From NCBI RefSeq assembly GCF_034190915.1, contig NW_026947484.1, positions 69,209,482 to 69,273,481 of the forward strand: a DNA stretch of 64,000 nt. The letters run 5' to 3'. The stretch is from Cavia porcellus. Taxonomy: Eukaryota > Chordata > Mammalia > Rodentia > Caviidae. Every line of letters begins with the position of its first letter. The first letter of the stretch is position 1. Of this stretch, positions 10,048 through 23,749 are shown piece after piece. The notes below the pieces were generated by a model. The model saw only the letters and a program-made list of their open reading frames with translations, was not told the origin of the DNA and searched no databases. The position numbers and the translations under genes are program-made.

Positions 10048-13000
10048 TTATTTATAAGATAAAATAGAAGAAAAATTAAATATAAATAAGAAGAAACTTC
10101 ATTCTACAAAAAATATTCATGAAATAGTGTTTTTCAGCCATAGATATATAGACAGGTATCTAGATAGTTGCAAAATTCTACAGAAAGTATGATTATTACC
10201 TCTTAAAATTTAATATGCCTAAACATACACATATAGACGCTTCAAGGCAATAAATGTTAGCTATCCTTTCCTCCAGACCAGGACAATCTGAGAAACTGTC
10301 ATTTTCTTCTCCATGTGCTTTAGTAGTTGCAGATTTTCCACAGCAGTAGTATTTTTTATAATCTATCACAACAAAAATCATAAAAATTGACTCTCAAAAA
10401 GCTAAACTGCCTGTATAGAAACGTCAAGACTGCTGGAGTCAGGTATTAATTTCTGCACTGAAATGGCCTTTGTTGAGAGACTGTTGAGGAAGCCTGGAGC
10501 CCAGGGGCCTGGGTAAGGGATGTGGTGCACTGGCTGTTGGTACAGCCATGGCTCAGGAGTACCTGGAGAGGCACAGAGCATGTGCTCTTACCAAGGAGTG
10601 AGAAATAGAGTTCTAGAGCACATCGCCAGGCCCCCGAGTGTCCTGGGACCACTGAACCTGGAGTCATGCATTAAAGTACAGGTTACAGACCAGTTAAATT
10701 GGAGAACACAACCTCATAACATCCTGCAGAATACTGTAGGCAAGAACTCAAATGAACTTTCAGGTGAGGCATTAGGCAGTCATGTTACACTACTATTTTA
10801 AAGTAAAAATGATGATATGCCAGCAAACCACTTAAGATTCAGGATGGCCAGCTATGAAAATAGGAATACTACCCAAAAAGGATCCAGGAGGGGTGACTGT
10901 GAAGACTACGAGGAAAGAAGAGAGGACCACAAAGACCCCGGTGTGTCAGGGAAAGAGGACAATCGGTGGCCTTCATTCACATCCTATATTCTTGCACCAG
11001 CATTGAAGTGAGCTGTACAACACATGGCAATGGATTTGTTAGAATTCAATTTACCATGAGTGACAGAAAACCAATGTAACAATGATTTCAATAATTTAGA
11101 AGACTCATTTCTCTACAGCAAGGCTTCTCACTGGATCAGGGACTCAGATTCCTTAACCTTGGTGCTTCACCATGCATCATCTCCAATCTCAGTGCTACCT
11201 CAGGCCCTGAGGATCCTCTCCAGCTGCAGCCATCTTGTCTCTATGCAAAGCAGCAGGACAGGAGGGAAGGAGAAAAGGAAGGTAGAAGAGATTCCTAGTG
11301 ACTAGTACTTAACACTTTTGCTCATATCTCTCTAGCCATGAGGTTACAATTTGACTCAAAAGAAGCTGGAATATCCAGTGTTCATTTTAGGTAGAAACAT
11401 GTCCAGCTCAATATTTGACTACTATGAAAGATACAGAAAAGGATATTAGAAGCTAAATAAGATTACTCCAAGAAAAGATTCCAATAAATGCAGTAAGAGG
11501 GGAAGAATTTCAAGAGGAGAGAATACTTTGTGCAATGCCAAAACATGGTAAAGAGTATCATATTTTCAGGAAATAATGAATCCAGTTCCCCAGTCAGGAA
11601 GACCTTGGTTCAGTAGTGCACAAGGCTTAGTTTTAGCATGAGGTACATATTTGCCTCACAGAGGTAAGGGGCAAGCTAGTGATACAATGGCTTATACCTC
11701 TTTTCTTGTCTCCTTACTTTGTGAAGTTGGTGTAATTCACATGAGTTAACATTCTCATGATGAGTGGGTGGTTTATTTTTAAACTATTTACTGCTCCAAG
11801 TTTGTTCTCTTCTCTAGAAAATTATTAAAATGACTCAAACATCTTACAAGGATGCATACTTCAGAATGACGGTACACACTTAATCTGGATTTAATAAGCA
11901 TAAGTTTGCCAGCACTATTAGCTACCCACAACCAAAGAGTCAAGCCAACTTCCCTAGCTCAAATTGATAATTTTTTGCAATACTGCATTTGGGAATACAA
12001 GTAAACTGGGCACATGTTGTTCAAAGGTGAGACAATCAAAGCCTTCATAGCATGCCAGATGTCTCACAGAGACAGAAAAACAGCAGTGTTATGTGAAATG
12101 TGATTGCTTCACTTCCAGTAAACTTGATTTTAAACAGGGGGAAAAAAATCTTCCCCTTACCCTGATGCCAGAAAACAAACATGATTGCATTTATCTGGAC
12201 TTTGAGTAGGTCTCAGATATTTTGAACTGATGCCTTTGTATTTTGCTACAACCGAGTGTCTTGAGGAAGGTGTGACAAGGTAGGAGTAGAGTCCGCAGTG
12301 CTGTGTGTTCTTATCCATTAAGTGCAAGATGCAGGTAAACTCGTGTTCGCTGGAGAGGAGACTTGGTAGCTGGAGCACGTTTGTCTGTCTCTGAAAAACC
12401 CCCAGATGGCCAGCATCAGAGCTGTCTTTTGCAGTATTCAACTCAGAGCTCCCAGAGCCAGCACTACCTTTGGGGAAAGACTTTGGCAGAGGAGAATGTG
12501 GCTCACAGCTGGAATTAGTTCCCTGACACATAAAAACTGGTGCTAGTATTGGTCATGTTGCAAACACCTTAATGCCCCAAGGTTAAGAAATATTACCTGG
12601 GGGAAATATCGTCGCCATTTCTCATTGCCATTCTCTAGTGTTTCCTTATAGCACTTGACCTTGCCACACTGTAGTCCTTTCTCTGGAAACAGCTGATTCA
12701 GCTCCAACAGCCAGGACACAAATTAGGGCCTTGAACACAGCCTCATAGTCTCATGTCTGAGAACCAAAGAGCACAAACCTTCAACAGCTCCAGAATTTCC
12801 TTGGCACAGTGTCTTTATCCCCAATTGTCCTTAGGTAATGAAATACAGAAGATGTTAAGAATTGTCTTCTTTTGAACATTTTAGCAGATGTGACTAGAAG
12901 GACTTTTAGTCTTTCGTGCATCAGCTATGACATTTTTGCCATATCCAAACATGTGCACCCCTCAAAAACACATTTAACCACCAAGAGCACGGTAGCCAGC

Positions 13001-13190
13001 ATGCTACCATTTAAGCTTATATTTACAGAGTACAGTGTGATAGTTCGACATACTTAAACAATCTGCAAGGTGTATTTTAAATAATAAATCCTGTACCATG
13101 ATTCATATACAATTGCTCTCCACCTAAAGGGCGTGGATGGTAACAGAGATCAGTTGGATCGGTCACTTAACAAGTGTTTGTCTGCATGAA
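10048..13190. other. Single-copy-looking sequence, no gene recognised
   Basis: About 3.1 kb without an assignable repeat. 10440-10680 is locally GC-richer, and overlapping open frames there on both strands reflect that composition. The 124-codon minus-strand frame at 12157-12531 has no recognisable motif. No splice-bounded exon could be supported. Confidence 0.5.
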
Positions 13191-13194
13191 AGAA

Positions 13195-13405
13195 CAGGTA
13201 CTGATTCATGATTGGGACCCAGAGAACCTTGGTTTGAGCTAGGAATTGCTCTTTAATTAAACAGATGTATTTAAGCTTCTAAACTTCTCTGAGCTCTATC
13301 TTCCTAATCTCTATAAAATGAAGTTGAAAGTTATAAGCTACATTACTATTAGGAGTGTTTTTTCAGGATAGTTGTTGGAATCATCTTCTAAGGAAATGCT
13401 TAATA
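13195..13405 (+). mobile_element. MIR SINE
   Basis: The order matches MIR: a 'ggtttgagctagg' block, 'tttaagcttctaaacttctctgagc', 'cctaatctctataaaatgaag', then an 'aggatagttgttgg' block and 'aaatgcttaataa'. It is diverged, as expected of this mammalian-wide tRNA-derived SINE. Confidence 0.65.
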
Positions 13406-13685
13406 ACTAATCAATCGTGTATACTCTTGGGTGCTTGAATTCTTCCTACCACTGGTAGGAGATGTCTATTCTAGATCACCTGCCATCAGCCTCTAATTAA
13501 TCTCCAGTATTCCACAGAAGATGAGCTGAGAGCTGTGATGTCATCTGGGAAAGGTGAAGAGCTTGTCCTCTGCCCCACATAAAGAGATAATGCCCTAGAG
13601 CTCCCGATCTTGGCCACACTCACTACAGAGAGGAGCCACACAGTGCAGACCAGGGTTAAGCAGTTACTGTTGCTGTTTATGCTGT

Positions 13686-13760
13686 TTTTTGAATGTTTAG
13701 TCCTGGGAATTGAACCCAGGACCTCAAGCATGCTAACCATATGCTCTGCTGTTTCCAACC
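13686..13760 (-). mobile_element. ID-type tRNA-derived SINE
   Basis: The reverse complement reads '...gttagcatgcttgaggtcctgggttcaattcccagga', i.e. an ID SINE with the B box (GGTTCAATTCC) of its RNA polymerase III promoter. It is degraded on the 5' side. ID elements are rodent-specific. Confidence 0.75.
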
Positions 13761-13765
13761 TTCTT

Positions 13766-14178
13766 TGGAAAACATGCTCATTAGAGGCTGAATATGTTGA
13801 ATTCATCGAAATTGGCATCTGAGTTGGCTTAAAATTGTTTATGTGTGGTTCAAATATATTCTCAGAGAAGATTTATCAATTAAAAAAAAAAGCTTTTCTA
13901 TTAGGAGAGGGCAAAAGCAGGTGAGCCCAAAGGTTGTGTCAGGTTGACTGTGTATGGCTTAAATAGAGAATTTTCCACAGCGGCTGCAATTTGTGGGATG
14001 ATATTCATGGACCTCAGCAAATCAGACTATTGACATCTTTTGTTAAATCTACCTTTGCTTTCTGCAGAGAAAATCATTAGGAAAAACCATTTCCCTTGTC
14101 TTTGTTAGTTTGATTCATGCTCTAGGCTCCTTGAAACCATTAAGGGATGAAAAAGTTCATTAACATTATTCCCTCCTT
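13766..14178. other. No recognised feature
   Basis: Single-copy-looking sequence between the ID SINE and the TC-rich simple repeat. Confidence 0.5.
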
Positions 14179-14179
14179 G

Positions 14180-14267
14180 CAGCTTTCTCTCTCCCCCTTT
14201 CTCTCTCTGTCTCTCTGTCTCTCTGTCTCTGTCTCTGTCTCTCTCTGTCTCTCTCTCTCTCTCCTCT

Positions 14268-14323
<56 letters not shown>

Positions 14324-14332
14324 TCTCCACCC
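14180..14332. repeat. (TC)n / (TCTCTG)n simple repeat
   Basis: About 150 bp of compound pyrimidine microsatellite; the first half is TCTCTG-like and the second half almost pure TC. It generates spurious Arg/Glu-rich and Ser/Leu-rich open frames on both strands. Confidence 0.97.
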
Positions 14333-14514
14333 CAATAAGAGTCTATTTCTTCCTCTGTTTCAAGAAACGTTTGCTGGGAAAGACAGCACATAACAGCAAA
14401 AGCAAAAATGTGGAGGCAAAAAGCGTATGATTAATCCTCATTTACTCAACCTTATTTTATCTTGGAGCAAAATTTTCAGCAACATCTCTTGTATGCATCT
14501 ATCAGGAACACGAG

Positions 14515-14645
14515 AAAGACAGCATGGTATAATCAGCTGGCTGGTCTTCTATGAACCAGCTTCAAATTTTGTCATATCTGGGACTTCAGATAAAAAGTTA
14601 TAGGGGAAAAAGTAATGTTCAGAGCACCAGAATTAATATACTAGT
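14515..14645 (+). mobile_element. Possible MIR fragment
   Basis: 'agcatggtataatcagctgg' followed by 'gcttcaaattttgtcatatc' resembles the MIR 5' part. Too diverged for certainty. Confidence 0.35.
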
Positions 14646-14649
14646 GTTT

Positions 14650-17600
14650 AGCTTTTTTAAAACATCTGCATACAAATACACACACGCAAACATTTTCCTC
14701 TTACTCTAATACAACCCTGGAAATACCAACAAGGAACTATTGATCATTGTTATCTTTGTGGAAAACTGGGCCAGCCAAAAGGCAAGAGTATATTTTTTGT
14801 ACTTTTTGAATATTGCACTATTTCTACATACTATTACCTGTCTGTAAAATAAATATTTTTAATAAAAAGAAAGCTATGTCACCATGAGCAGAAGACAACT
14901 GATAAATAAAATGAGCATGCTGTGGTCTATGTCCAGCCTTGAACTAACTGAAAGCGATAATGCGCCCCACTGTATTGTGTGCATGTACCCACTGCCCAGA
15001 CGAATGCAAACTTCGCATGCTGCAAACTTGTACTAGTAAAATAAAATTTTATTTAAAAAAAGACTAAAACCAAACAGAGACTTTCTCCTTCACATATTTG
15101 GAAGTCTTTAAAGAGAAACTGAAACTTTCCAAACAGTGTCACTTCATCACGCAATAATGAGATCACGTCATGCCCTTCCTATAATCCACGCCTCATAGAC
15201 AGAGCGCTCAACTTGAGGTCACTCATGGCTTCTAATCTCAAGGGCTCATCATTTTCAGACTGTATCTAATCTCTCTAAACTCCTGAAATCTCTCAGGAAT
15301 AGAGTTGGGGTCAAATAAAACAATGCATTGTGTACAGATAAAAGGAATTCTTCTCTGCAAAGCTTTGTACACATAGTTCAGACCGGTCATGTGAAAGTAC
15401 ACGGACATCTGTGTAACTGTCTCCATAGTGTCTGTGGCCTGTCCTGGATCCTGAGTGGGTATTCTAAAAGTAGTCTGACAGTGAGGTGAAGGCTGAGATC
15501 ACAGAACATCATTCAATTCCCATAGTGGAACCCACAGTGGAACTGACCGAGTAGGCGTATTCCACATCCTCACAGCAGGTATGAGCAAGAACTGGGTCAT
15601 TCCTGAGGTTTGCTGAATGCAGGACTCTTCTTCAACCTAAAGGTGAGCCATGAGGGGAGGAGGGCAGTGCTCCTGGCACAGGGTAGGGGCCGGCCACAGG
15701 CTGCCTCTCCACCCTGAGCAGGAGGCGGGGCTCCTCCTGGACCCGGAGGCAAATTGTTCTATCTCAAATCTATCACATTTGAGAAACATTATTGCACGAG
15801 TGGTTGTGTCACCGTGACACCACGGCACAGCAGTGGACCACTGGAGACAATGAAAGCCACCCATGAGGCTATTTCTTTTTTGGATGTTGTGTTCCACTCA
15901 GTGGAAAGAGGATATTTATGGTCCAATAAATACTAGAATCTCTAGGCTAAATAAAATGAACACACCTTTTTGGGAGGGAACTATCTCAGGACCTCCATAT
16001 GTAAACAGTGTTTTCTTAATACCTGACCATAGATTCTCTACACCACCCTCTCCCTTGTTTTTCTATGTTATATCTATTAACAGTTCTTGAACTAAGAACA
16101 CTGATAACGCAGACATCACTACTCTAGGCTGCACTGCACTGAACCCCCTTCAATCCATTCAGTACCTAGTGGGAGAATAAATTATTAATGTAGCACATGA
16201 GAGCTGCTTTTCAATGACTGTTCTCTTTAATCGTGGAATATTCGAGGCGCTTTCCAAAGACTATATAAATGTATGTCTATTGTTTTACAAACACTTGCTT
16301 TAAGTAACACACAAACATACATACAAAACTCTTATTTTCTTCCGGAGATGGATGAACACACAGAGAATGTCTGCATTTTTGTATATCAAAGCTGAGAAAT
16401 TTGTCACAGGGGCAAATTTATCCAGTGAACACTCCTGTGGGATCTCAGCATAATTCAATTTTTATTAGATTAAACTGTATGTTTTTCTGGACTTCTCAAT
16501 AAAATTAATACCCATCCAACTTTAATGCACCATAAGACTGGACCCCAAAAGAAGTACAAAGAAAAATAATCCTTTATTGTGAACCTCATTCGCAATCCTC
16601 AGTCTTATAAGAAGTCTCAGACACATGCTATCCTCATCGTATGAAAAGACTTTTAAGATGCTTTTGCTCAAATAAAAAAATGGAAGGAATCAATAGAATT
16701 AGCAACAAGAAGTGCTTCTGGCTGGCAAGGAAGTAAAAAGTAAAAATGGAAAGACTTTAAATAAAAAGGATGTGGTTTGACAACCCAGACATATTGGCTC
16801 AAATTATGAATTCAAGAAAAACAGAAGAATTCTGCTCTGAAACTACAGCAGTCCTTTATGATGCTTGAGGGAAAGCAGTACAATGCCTTAAAGGCTCCCG
16901 CCTCCTTTGTTCATCCGCTGCCGCTGGTCTCTTTTCCTCCAGATGGTTCCAACATACAGACAACCACCTCCTCCCATGGTATTTCTGCTAGGTCACAGGG
17001 CTTCCACATTTGGAGGAGCAACAAATTAAATTTTACCAAGAAGTAGTGAGCAAGGGATGTTGGAGTTGAAGGAATACTGGGTCTCAAGGTCTAACTTCCA
17101 CCTGCCAGGGTACCACCAGGAATATGGCAGTATCGCCCAGCTGGCAAAAAGAGTAACTTCCCACTGCACACAGGTGTGAAAATAAAAACTGCAGCTGTCT
17201 TGCCAAATATGTTTCCTTAAACTGCAGAGCTAAACTGGCCCAAAACACTGCTAACAACTTTAAAATATGAGAATTAAAAAGCAGCAAGAATCTCTCTGTA
17301 TCTTGTGATGCAGTTAAATCTCTACCTTTCACTTATCATTATCTTATCTAAGTCTGTTTGAATCTATTGAAGGCGATGTTGGTGCCACCAGTTGTGAAGC
17401 CAAAATATATAGTCAAAGAAACTATGTGCATGTGCGTGGCAGTGAAAATAATCAAAAACTAATTTACTTGGTGTTATACCAATGAGTTATCAGATAGTAA
17501 GCAGATGAATTCAAATAAAATCCCAGGTTACTTCTGGGATTATTAGATTATCTCACTGCATTAAAAATCTGCTGTCTCCCTGTAATACAAAAATCTTGAA

Positions 17601-18539
17601 GGAAAAGTTTGCAATTTAGTCTTCCTTTAAATGTCCCAGCATACAGCACAATGTTGGTCGTATAATAGGATTTTGGAAAACACAGTGTTCTGAGCCGACC
17701 CGAATTGACCTGAATTTCTTCTTGCAACAGACAAACATCAACTGCCTCTGATGCATGTACCCAGAGACTTCTGGTAGAAAAAGGATGCTCCCTTCTGACA
17801 TTGTACAAATACTAGCAAATCAAAGTTTAGCCTGTTCCATGCGATTTGTGACTTTCAGGTTGAAGTAGACATCAAGATCTGAAGGCCTACCCCATAGGAG
17901 TCAAATTCTTACAGAGAAAGTCACCCTCATACCCTCCAGCACTACACAAACCCACCTCACCTACTGAGCCTGGGTGGTGCCTGGATTTTCTCTAAAACTC
18001 AGTTTTATAGGGGAGCCTGGGGCAACATGGCCTGTTCCTGTCACCGGCAGAACTGAACTTGCTGAGCTTGGGCTCCTTTTCACATCTGTTCCAAGAAGTT
18101 TCTCAACGAACTCCCACACAGGCAAGTTGCAAATGAGAGCAGTTATGATTTCAAAACATTTAGTCTCCCTTAGAAGAGAGAAGCTCCTTTTTAAGGGGCA
18201 GAATTTTAAAGGTAGATTTTTATATAGTTTGGTACAATCCAGTAATGTTCCAGACAGGAGGATGTTTATCCAATCCCATAGTCTGAATCTTTTTTTAACA
18301 TAAATATACCTTTTGCCATTTATGGAAACACTTCTAAAACTCAAGAAGTGAACAGATTCTCTGTAATAAAAAAAATATTTCCCCTTGAACCCCTGGTGCT
18401 AATTTTATTTTAATGTCACTCAAATCTGTATGGCCCAAACTTGCAGATTTAAAAATCCTTCTGCTTATAGTTTTTGAACAGAAATATCTCAAATTATATA
18501 AAAACAAAACTTCAAGGCAGTAAGTTTTTAATTAGCCAA
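14650..18539. other. Single-copy-looking sequence, no gene recognised
   Basis: Nearly 4 kb with no assignable repeat. 15640-15760 is a small GC-rich patch. Open frames at 15637-15897, 17084-17332, 17548-17808 and on both strands of 17961-18344 are mutually overlapping or short, and none shows a recognisable domain. Confidence 0.5.
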
Positions 18540-21500
18540 CTTAATTTGCTGTGGTGGATGGTTGTTGTGCAGCAGCATGCTATTGGCTGCTTGCAGCCTG
18601 AGCACAGCGTCCACCTGTGCTAGGGGTCCTTTCAGATTCTGCAGGCTTGAAAAATAAACACCATTCCATGGTTCACTCCTCTTTATTGGATTACTGAGAA
18701 AACTTCATTTATAAAATATGCATCACTTACAAATTAAATCAGCCTCTATTGTTTTCTTATTAGCTCAGAATAAAGTAGCTCTGTTTTGCAAGAAAGATAC
18801 TATAAATGAAGCACAAATACAGACGCTAAATTCATTCAAATGATCTATGTACCCATCAGGATTTGCTTGCAAACAAAAGAAACCCCAACTTCAATTGGGT
18901 CATTTCTGAAAGAAACCTTGGAAGTCATTTTCCATTGGCTATAACTGTGCCATGAGTTTGTTCCTGAGGACAGTAGAAAGGGATCTGCTGGCCACGCATG
19001 ATCAAGGTGACTTCCAAGAGCCAACAATGGCTTCTGAGTTCATGTAACTGCCAGTCAGAAAGGAGACATCATGCATTTTTTTAAAAAGGTTCAAATATGA
19101 GCTTTAGAAGTTGTAAGAGCAGAGCTCCCTAAATGCAGTGACAGTTTGCCCATCTAAAGAAGCTGCTTCTCTAAAACACAACAAAGCAATAAAGACAATA
19201 GCGTTCATTTGTTCAACAGTGGCCAGTAATGAAGAACACAGGCAGAGCCAGGTGGACTGCACCATCCAATACGGTAGGTGGGGTGACCTAGATGAGTTCA
19301 CACCAAAGCAGAGGTGGGGAAACGTTTCAATCCTTGACTGGCTGTGCTGACGTTCAGTCTTTCGGAGACTGACCTCACGGGGAGCCCAAGGTTACCTGGC
19401 AGCCTTTGTTACCATGTCAGTGCAGCCATTGTCATGTGATAACACAGGCTGTGACTTCGTGCAGGACCAGGTCATGCAGCTGTCCTTTGTCCCTGGACCA
19501 CTCCAGATGGAAATGTCCTATTCAAAAGGCTCTGATTCTCTGTATTTTTGACTTCCAATCATCTCTGCACCAGCTGCGTGTGTGAATACCAACCAGAGGT
19601 CTCCTCCTCCTTATTATCTAGTAACAATGTGGGACAGGCCATTTAATGGTTTTGTTGCTTAATTCCTCTGTCTAGAAAAGACATTGACTTTAACTCTACC
19701 TCCACTCACAGAGCTGGTGCAACAATAAGTAAAGGAGACTGCAGATAAAAAACTGATATAAAATTAATAGCGACATGTAACACAGAGCTCTGTTCAGTTA
19801 CACAAGCATGTCTTGATTTCCCATTCTTCTTTGGGGTTTTTACTAATGCTCCAGTTTTGTTCACTGGTTAAGTGTGTAAGTTCAAATTTACAATAGTGTG
19901 CACAAAAAGGCTGGAGAAACTGGAGCTTTGTGATAATCAATGGATGTCAATATTTGTTTCCAACAAGCAGTCTCCTGGAAACATATTTGTATGTGCAGCA
20001 AAGCAGGGAAAATTTGAATTCAGTCTCCATTTTTACTGTTACTGCTACTGTATCATTTTATAATTATACCTTAATTAAAATTTTCTTACTAATATTTAAA
20101 AAACATAAAAGTCCGGACAGATTGAGCATAGCAGACCATTAAGTCACCCTTCCTTTGCTCATAGGATTCTGTTTTAGGGCACAAAGAGTGACAACATTAT
20201 AACATAATTAGTACTCTTAGCAGTGAGTAATATCAACCCATCACCCAAGCACCAGAAATTAACAACAACATTTTTGTTTTGCTCTGTGACTACAGACTAT
20301 TTTTTTCTTTCCCCACCCAAACTAAAAATCCAATGATGTTTTTCATAATGGGAGTGATGTGGCTTCAGAAATATCTGTTTATGACTCATGTTAAGGAGGG
20401 AGCAGAGTCTGCTACACACAAGCAAGCTGTTTTGCCCCACAGGGAAACACTTTCTGTGTTAACTCAGACCTGAGGCAAGATAGCATAGTCATATCATCAA
20501 TTTAGAGCCTCAGTAGGCACCACTCTCATCAACCCATGATTCCAGTAGCTCCCAAGTGGCTTTGTGAAATCTATGACTGATTCCATCTCACAAGCCAGGA
20601 AGCTAAAGTAGAGCAATGTATAGTTGATATGTATCTCTGTCAGATTTGCAATTTACAAAGTGTTATCAAAATATACACGGTGAAGGCTTAAGCTTTTAAA
20701 AGGTATCATGGCAAAAGACAGGTTGCCTTGATTCCTTCTCAGTGCACTCTTCCTTGATTTGAGCACTCTCATACCATCATTCTTGTTTGTTTATGAAGCA
20801 TTTCTGGAAGTCTTCTTTCACGAGTGTCTTTAGTTGCACTGCCATAACTGCCTAGATGCCATGAATCCATTCAAAACACTTTTCTTCCGACTTTAGGGAG
20901 GAGCCAGAAATCTCTCATTGTGAAAGACAAAAAAATGGTAATTACCCTGGTAGTTATGAAATACTTCCCAGAACAGATAATAACTAAACAAAAATTTAAA
21001 GGAGGAGTATAAGTCATATTGCAAAAGTGGGTATATTGGTAGGACATAGGCATTATCTCTGACAGGCAGAAGCTTTGGTCACACTGGATATGGAAGTAAC
21101 TGAAAGAACTCAGTGGGGTGTTCTTTTGAGTGGTAAAGTGTCAAACAAAATATTTCATTTATTTACATGCTTAAGCAATTGAATTTGAGATCCCTGGTGT
21201 TATTTCCAGGCCAAGTCCACAAGACTAGAAAACAATCAATGGTCTTAGTCAATTGTAGGCAACCATCACTTAATTCTGTCTTTATTTGTTAACAGAATTG
21301 TGTATAACAACTCAATATTGTATAACAATTGACTTAACACTTAAATAGGTCGATTTTGACTGCATATAGCTGTGATACAAAATGAAGACTAAATGTTGAT
21401 CAAAGTAGTGATGAATTATCCTGTCAATTCTAGAAGAAACACGTCCTGCAAGCAGACAGCTCAATAGTTACCATACCCAGGCAGCATCATTTCCCAGTAG

Positions 21501-22270
21501 CACTCTTCTTCAGGTGTGTGTGACCCAGATATACAAGAGTAACCCAAACCTTCAAATACTACTAATGCCATTGTATAATGTAGTCTGCATTGGTGTTTGG
21601 GCTGTGACACTGCCCAAAAAGCTCTCTGTAGCCCAAATTGAAGAATAAGGCTCTTTTTATCATCCGTGATTCTAACTGCATCAGATCAATCCCCCGGCCC
21701 CATTGCTGACTGACCAGCTTACAAGGGAAATCTGGGTCCCAGTTTGATCTCATTGCCTGAAGTTCCATCTGAAGTTAGCTGAATCTGAAAACATCTGAGC
21801 ATCTGTCTACAGGGAACATATGCATATATACTTGTGTATGCATCAGATATTATAATTTAGAATGCACACTGTCTCCTTATAGAAAAGATGAGATGAATGT
21901 GTTGAAAGCACTCCCACAAAACAACATTCCTACAAAGACCTTATAAAAAATTATAATAGCTAAAAGAGGACAACAGAATCTAATTTGGTTTTGAGCATCT
22001 CTGTTTCCTGATCAAGTCTGCTACTCTAACTGACACGGTTGACTTCAATATTCCTTCAGAGCTGACTAGCTTGTACTACATCGACTATGACATTTTCATT
22101 CCAAAATCAACACAATGAGCCTCCTCATGTCTTGCTCTTTAATGTATTTTTTTCAAAATCACTTCTTTCATGGAGAGAAGGAATCGAAGGATGATTTTGG
22201 TATTTTCTTTACACAAGGAGATGGAGAACAAAGCAAAACGAATAGTAGATTTGACTGAGAGTTTAAATCC
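18540..22270. other. Single-copy-looking sequence, no gene recognised
   Basis: About 3.7 kb with no repeat that could be named with confidence. 18540-18760 looks like low-divergence non-repeat DNA and is noted as a possible conserved non-coding element. Short open frames are not supported by any motif. Confidence 0.5.
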
Positions 22271-22275
22271 AGAAT

Positions 22276-22277
<2 letters not shown>

Positions 22278-22324
<47 letters not shown>
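22278..22324. repeat. (GT)n microsatellite
   Basis: A perfect run of about 23 GT units, probably polymorphic. Confidence 0.98.
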
Positions 22325-22325
<1 letters not shown>

Positions 22326-23304
22326 TGAGTTTTAAGAATAGCTATACAAAACTATAAGGGAAACAAATAAGAAGAAAAAACCAATAATAAACAATGAGTT
22401 TCTTTAAAAAGTAGTTTTTCAGTTAGGAAGATGTTGGGAGTATGTCTGAAAATTGTAGAGATTCCAGAAATTCTGCCTGATTCATTTCACCCAGAATATA
22501 CTTATTCAGTGTAATATTAGTCCCAACTATGTGGTTAGAGCTGCCAACTTGGATGCTCTACATAGAGCCTTAAATTCTATGTAGCTGCCAAATTCAACTG
22601 AAGACCAAAATTGTATCTACATGACCAGGTAGAGCTAGAAAATAAAAATCAATCAGTGCAATTTTTCCAAAGCCTGCCTATGTTGGGAGAAGCAGGACCT
22701 GAAAAGCACTGCTCTACTATTCAAGGAGCTATCTTAGCAAACCAGTAAACTGGACCTGCTCCATAGGCATTGCCCTAAGGGAGACACAGAGAGTATTTGA
22801 TTTGCCTCAACTCAAACCAAAGAAAAATTCAGAGCCTGAAATCTAAAACAGTCATTTTTAATAAAATTTAATAACAGCAATGATTATATAACTTTTTGCT
22901 GTTCCAATATATGACTGCTGATAATAATATCTCAGTGTCACTAAAACAAATCTCAGTTATGGCGTTCCTACCACACTGAACTCTTATTGAAAAAGTTTTC
23001 TTTCGGTAAGAATTATATAAACTAATATATTTATGTTAAGCAGTGCACTCTTATATTTCCTCTCCTGGTTTATTGTGTTTGTTTTCAATTCCTTTTCATC
23101 ATCATAGTAGTCTGCACTCAACAGCACTGGGAAGAACTGTGCAAATCTACAAAGCAGACTATGCCAGCCAATAATCCAAATCATTCCCTGAACTTTATTT
23201 GAACTTGAGTTATGATATCCATACTTGAAGATCACCTGATAATACACCACTTTATCAAGAAACATGACTACTTAATAGAAACAAAGGACAGAAATTCAAA
23301 CTGC
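22325..23304. other. No recognised feature
   Basis: AT-rich single-copy-looking sequence upstream of the B1-ID SINE. The 93-codon minus frame at 22984-23265 has no known motif. Confidence 0.5.
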
Positions 23305-23462
23305 ATCACAGGCTTCTGGGAAACTGAGGCAGGAGAATTTCAAGTTTGAGCCCAACTTGGGCAATTCGGTAACTTAGTGAGACCCTATTTCAAAACACAA
23401 AATGAAAATGGACTCAGAAGGAGACTCAGTGTGAAGGCCCTGGGTTCTATCCCCAGTCCACA
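23305..23462 (+). mobile_element. B1-ID composite SINE
   Basis: The left part is 7SL-derived B1 ('ggaaactgaggcaggagaat', 'cttagtgagaccctatttca'). It is joined to a diverged ID monomer ending 'ggccctgggttctatcccca'. This B1-dID fusion is typical of squirrels, dormice and relatives, and is the best lineage marker in the window. Its A-rich tail has become the purine tract that follows. Confidence 0.8.
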
Positions 23463-23745
23463 AAGAAGAAGGAGGAGGAGGAAGAGAAAAAGGAAGAAGA
23501 GGAGGAGAGGAGCAAGAGGTAGAGGAAAGAGAGGGAGAAAAGAAGAGCAACAGGCAAGGGATAAAAGCAGAAGAAAGGAGAAAGGAGAAAAGAAACGGAA
23601 GAAGAAAGAAGGAGGAAAAGGAGGAGGAAGGAAGACAGGGAAAGAGGAAGAAGGGGAAGAAAAGGGGTGTAGACAGAGGAAAAGGAAGAAGAAGAAGGAC
23701 AAAAAAGATGGAGAGAGGCAGGAAAGGGGAAGGAGAAGGAGAGTA
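23463..23745. repeat. Purine-rich (GGA/GAA)n tract
   Basis: About 280 bases almost entirely A and G on the plus strand, directly after the B1-ID SINE, consistent with expansion of the SINE tail. It creates long Arg/Lys/Glu-rich (+) and Leu/Ser/Phe-rich (-) open frames that are not genes. Confidence 0.95.
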
Positions 23746-23749
23746 CAAA

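Noticed and set aside
12157..12531. 124-codon minus-strand frame
   Set aside because: No known motif and no second line of evidence for an exon.
14105..14391. Open frames rich in Glu/Arg or Ser/Leu on both strands
   Set aside because: They are translations of the TC microsatellite.
17961..18344. Overlapping 109- and 127-codon frames on opposite strands
   Set aside because: Mutually exclusive frames without motifs.
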